From the NCBI GenBank assembly GCA_019639155.1, contig JAHBSJ010000016.1:1-47500 (forward strand): a stretch of DNA of 47,500 nt, written 5' to 3'. Positions 44,932 to 47,500 of this stretch are shown here, one piece after another. Position 1 is the stretch's first letter. Each line of letters opens with the position of its first letter. The notes under the pieces are model-generated. The model did no database searches. It was not told where the DNA came from and saw only the letters and a program-made list of their open reading frames with translations. A program made the position numbers and the translations under genes. This stretch comes from Acidobacteriota bacterium. GTDB lineage: Bacteria > Acidobacteriota > Blastocatellia > Pyrinomonadales > Pyrinomonadaceae.

Positions 44932-47203
44932 GCAAATCAGGTTGGTCGGGAGAGGTTTCTTTCGATGGGGCTTTACTTCGCTGCTTACAGTTGTTGCGTC
45001 TTCGGCACTTTTCGCCCAGGCGGACACACGCCTCTCGGCAACCTGGCAGGTTGAGAAATACGACATCAGGGTCAGTTTGCCATCCGACGATCGATCGCGG
45101 AACGCAGATGTTGTCGCAATCGTTGAGGTGAAGAACATCTCCGGACGCCCCGCGTCGTCGTTGACGCTGCGGGTTACGCCGTTCGCCGAGGTGTCATCGG
45201 TCAAGGTCAGCGGAGCTTCGATCGAACCGAACAAGAGCGAGGAAAAACTAGGCGGCGGATTGAGTTTGCAGCGGTTGGTGATGAGACTGCCTTCGATCGC
45301 GGCGGGAGCAAACGTGACCGCTGAGGTGAATTATCGCCTCGTGATAAAGGAAAACTCCGGTCTAGCTGCGTTGTCACCTTCAAGCTCGCATTTTCTTCCG
45401 CTTTCATTTTGGTATCCTACGCCGAATAGCTGGTTCTTCCCCCGAGGTTCCGATCGAGCCCCATTCAATATTCAGGTAACGGGAGGACAGTCCGCCCTAT
45501 CCTCAGGTTCGGGAAGTGCAGGGCGCTATGAGAACAAGCTTTTCGGCGAGCCGTTCTTTCTTTCGGGAAATTGGGAGCAGAAAACCGTCGGGCAGGTCGC
45601 CGTCTATGTACCGCAAGGCTTGTCGGCAGATGCGTCATCGCGTGCTGAGGAACTCGGAAGACTGTATTCAGACGCCGTAATATTCATGTCGGAGCTGCTG
45701 GGCAAGGCTCCGGACGTTCCTCTGAGGATCGTCAGCTCGCGGCGAGGCGGCGGATTCAGCAGCGGCGGCACTCTGATCGTGGACGAAGCGGTCTTTCGGC
45801 GGCCAAAGATCGACTCGCTGACCGCACTCAACATTGCTGAGGGAGCAGCACGGCTTTGGATCGGCGGTACGGCCCGTGTTGATGGCGACGGTTACGGTGT
45901 GATCACCGAAGGACTTGTTCGATACGCCGCCGACCTTTTTATTGAAGAGAAATTCGGCCGAGCTGCCGCAGATGCCGAGAGGCTTCGCCAGCGTGCATCG
46001 TATGCGGCCATTAGCCGTCGGGCTCCGGCAATCAACACAATTTCTCCGTTGGTCGATGTTTACTATCCGGTCGTTGCGAACAAGGGAGCTATGATCTGGC
46101 GTGTAATGGCTGGTCGCACCGGACAAAAGGAATTTTTTGACCTGCTGCGGTCTGCTATGTCCGACGGACATACCGACCTCGGTGAGATCCGTGGGCGCCT
46201 GCCGGTCGATAAAGAGACTATCGAGTACTTTTTTGATAAACAGACCGACGTGAATCTGTTGGCCGGGCTTCCCAGGGTAGAAAGCGGCGAGACAAAGGTC
46301 GCACTTCGTAATACCGGGAGCATTCCGGTCGAGGTTGACGTAGTTGCTTTGTTGGAGAACGGACAAACGATGCGCACGTCCGCGACGATACGTGCCGCGA
46401 GTTTTGGAGATGTTTCTTTCAAGACCAACTCCAAATTGGTTCGTGTCGAGATCGACGCAGACAAGGTCTATCCGCAGACGGATTATTCGGATGACGTCGC
46501 ACCGCGTGAAACCACAGATAACGACCCGATCCTTGCGGCAAAGCGTTATTTCGACCGTCAGGATTTTGCCGTTGCCGAAAAGACCGCAGCGACGCTGCTG
46601 CGTGGAACACCGTACGTGGATGAATTGCGTGTGATCCTCGGAAGGTCGCTGCTTGGTCAGAACAAGACCGATCCGGCACGGCGTGAGTTTCAGACAGTTC
46701 TTGACGACCCTCTGCCGACGGCACGGAGCATGGCTTGGTCGCTTTTGGGTCTTGCCGACATCGCCCAAAGATCAGGAGATAACGGCCGAGCTCTCGAACT
46801 GATCTCAGCGGTGATCGCGGCAGACGCTGATTACGGTGCCGGATTGGCGGCAAGAAATTTACGAAACAGAATAAATACCGGTTCGGAGGTCGATGCGTCG
46901 ATCCGATCGTTCTTTACCGATTTCGACAGGGCAGCCTCATCGAACCGAAAGGCCGACTTGGACAATTTGGCGTTCGCCGGTGAAGTGACACGGTTCCTCA
47001 GCGGTATCTCGGGTTCAACGGAGAGTTGGAGAACGACCGTTAAGCGTGTCGACAGGCTCGATGCCGCAACCGTGCTCGCAGAGGCCGAAATGAATGTCCG
47101 CCTGCTTGGCCGCAACGAGGAAACCGGCATCGCGGTTTATCGTCTTGTGCGGGCGGGCAGCGGATGGCGGTTGATGAATGTAGAGATTTTTGAAGTTCGC
47201 TGA
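44915..47203 (+). CDS. Secreted M1-peptidase-like protein with degenerate active site, in the Kdo operon
   Basis: The 762-residue product starts inside the end of kdsA, so it is translationally coupled. It has a signal segment (~15-36, ending SALFAQ), an M1-aminopeptidase-like N-terminal beta domain (~40-210) and a gluzincin-like middle (~225-460). Where M1 enzymes have HExxH plus a downstream NEG, this protein has [10 protein letters not shown] (A308-E309-G-A-A312) and ITEGLVRY (E332): both zinc His are Ala, both Glu remain. A beta domain (~455-535), TPR-like helices (~540-655) and a small C-terminal NTF2-like segment (~660-762) follow. Catalysis is unlikely; a periplasmic scaffold or binding role in LPS/envelope assembly is a hypothesis. 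kdsC follows after eight bases. Confidence 0.8.
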   Translation: MKKHLRQIRLVGRGFFRWGFTSLLTVVASSALFAQADTRLSATWQVEKYDIRVSLPSDDRSRNADVVAIVEVKNISGRPASSLTLRVTPFAEVSSVKVSGASIEPNKSEEKLGGGLSLQRLVMRLPSIAAGANVTAEVNYRLVIKENSGLAALSPSSSHFLPLSFWYPTPNSWFFPRGSDRAPFNIQVTGGQSALSSGSGSAGRYENKLFGEPFFLSGNWEQKTVGQVAVYVPQGLSADASSRAEELGRLYSDAVIFMSELLGKAPDVPLRIVSSRRGGGFSSGGTLIVDEAVFRRPKIDSLTALNIAEGAARLWIGGTARVDGDGYGVITEGLVRYAADLFIEEKFGRAAADAERLRQRASYAAISRRAPAINTISPLVDVYYPVVANKGAMIWRVMAGRTGQKEFFDLLRSAMSDGHTDLGEIRGRLPVDKETIEYFFDKQTDVNLLAGLPRVESGETKVALRNTGSIPVEVDVVALLENGQTMRTSATIRAASFGDVSFKTNSKLVRVEIDADKVYPQTDYSDDVAPRETTDNDPILAAKRYFDRQDFAVAEKTAATLLRGTPYVDELRVILGRSLLGQNKTDPARREFQTVLDDPLPTARSMAWSLLGLADIAQRSGDNGRALELISAVIAADADYGAGLAARNLRNRINTGSEVDASIRSFFTDFDRAASSNRKADLDNLAFAGEVTRFLSGISGSTESWRTTVKRVDRLDAATVLAEAEMNVRLLGRNEETGIAVYRLVRAGSGWRLMNVEIFEVR

Positions 47204-47211
47204 TCCGGCAA

Positions 47212-47500
47212 ATGGCAAATAAAAAACTCTTGCTGATGGATTGTGATGGTGTTCTGACGGACGGACGGCTGTACTATTCGTCCAGCGGAGAGGAGCTGAA
47301 AGCGTTCCATGTTCGCGACGGCCATGCGATCGTCGAGTGGCACAAGGCGGGAAATCGCTCCGGGATCATTTCCGGGCGCAATTCGAAAGCTGTCGAGGCG
47401 CGGGCAAGAGAACTCGGCATCGAGTTCGTCTATCAGGGCGTTTCAGACAAGGTCGCCGTGCTCAGCGAAATTCTTGGTTTGGCGGACATCGACGCCAGCG
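47212..47500 (+). CDS. kdsC: 3-deoxy-manno-octulosonate-8-phosphate phosphatase (3' end outside window)
   Basis: KdsC removes the phosphate from Kdo-8-phosphate, the step between KdsA and KdsB. The ATG at 47212 follows the M1-like gene by eight bases; the window ends after 96 codons. The HAD-superfamily motif I is LLMDCDGVLTDGRLYY and motif II is GIISGRNS, with FHVRDGHAI between them as in KdsC. The frame is open to the window end. Confidence 0.93.
   Translation, partial: MANKKLLLMDCDGVLTDGRLYYSSSGEELKAFHVRDGHAIVEWHKAGNRSGIISGRNSKAVEARARELGIEFVYQGVSDKVAVLSEILGLADIDAS

Noticed and set aside
45668..46768. Antisense frame of 366 residues under the M1-like gene
   Set aside because: The + strand frame has clear domains and operon coupling. 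The antisense frame is rich in Arg/Cys/His and has no recognisable motif or ribosome site.

Overview
The window looks like a chromosomal segment of an Acidobacteriota bacterium, most likely class Blastocatellia (Pyrinomonadaceae-like). This is an inference from moderate GC content, very long secreted proteins with Pro-Thr linkers that all end in the same carboxypeptidase-regulatory-like C-terminal domain, winged-helix/TPR membrane regulators, Asn/Ala-rich lipoproteins and a Kdo (Gram-negative outer membrane) pathway. No database search was possible.

Region 1 (1-22,100) is an accessory surface-protein locus. Four large secreted multidomain proteins lie on the + strand: a partial P-domain protein (2-574), a seven-bladed propeller/cohesin/dockerin-like protein (698-3679), a giant 2865-residue beta-solenoid/TolB-propeller/BACON/cohesin protein (6572-15169) and a 2113-residue FG-GAP/P-domain/PPC/Calx-beta protein (15546-21887). 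All four end in an almost identical domain of about 85 residues, which is the best candidate here for an undescribed sorting or anchoring signal. A divergent OmpR/PhoB-type winged-helix, membrane, TPR regulator (4426-6420) sits between them with an 11-bp-periodic direct repeat at its own start. Two intergenic spaces hold hairpin-rich repeat elements, one with an 18-unit 21-bp minisatellite.

Region 2 (22,176-33,700) holds a small membrane protein, a YyaL/DUF255 thioredoxin-fold protein, two tandem Ala/Asn-rich small lipoproteins, a c-di-GMP cluster (GAF-GGDEF protein, beta-CASP metallo-hydrolase, tandem-PilZ protein), two MacB/FtsX-type permeases without an ATPase, and a lipoprotein with a duplicated NTF2-like domain.

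Region 3 (33,860-41,440) is mostly housekeeping: sucD, a small membrane protein, ndk, a zinc-ribbon/Pro-rich/DUF4190 protein, a solitary nuoI, an ImmA/IrrE-like protein lacking the first zinc histidine, a GAF-SpoIIE phosphatase, a FecR-domain secreted protein and a CPBP protease.

Region 4 (41,510-47,500) is a tightly packed Kdo operon: kdsB, pyrG, kdsA, a secreted M1-peptidase-like protein that has lost its zinc ligands, and the start of kdsC (cut by the window end). KdsB needs CTP, the product of PyrG. KdsA makes Kdo-8-phosphate and KdsC dephosphorylates it, so the operon supplies CMP-Kdo for lipid A/LPS core.
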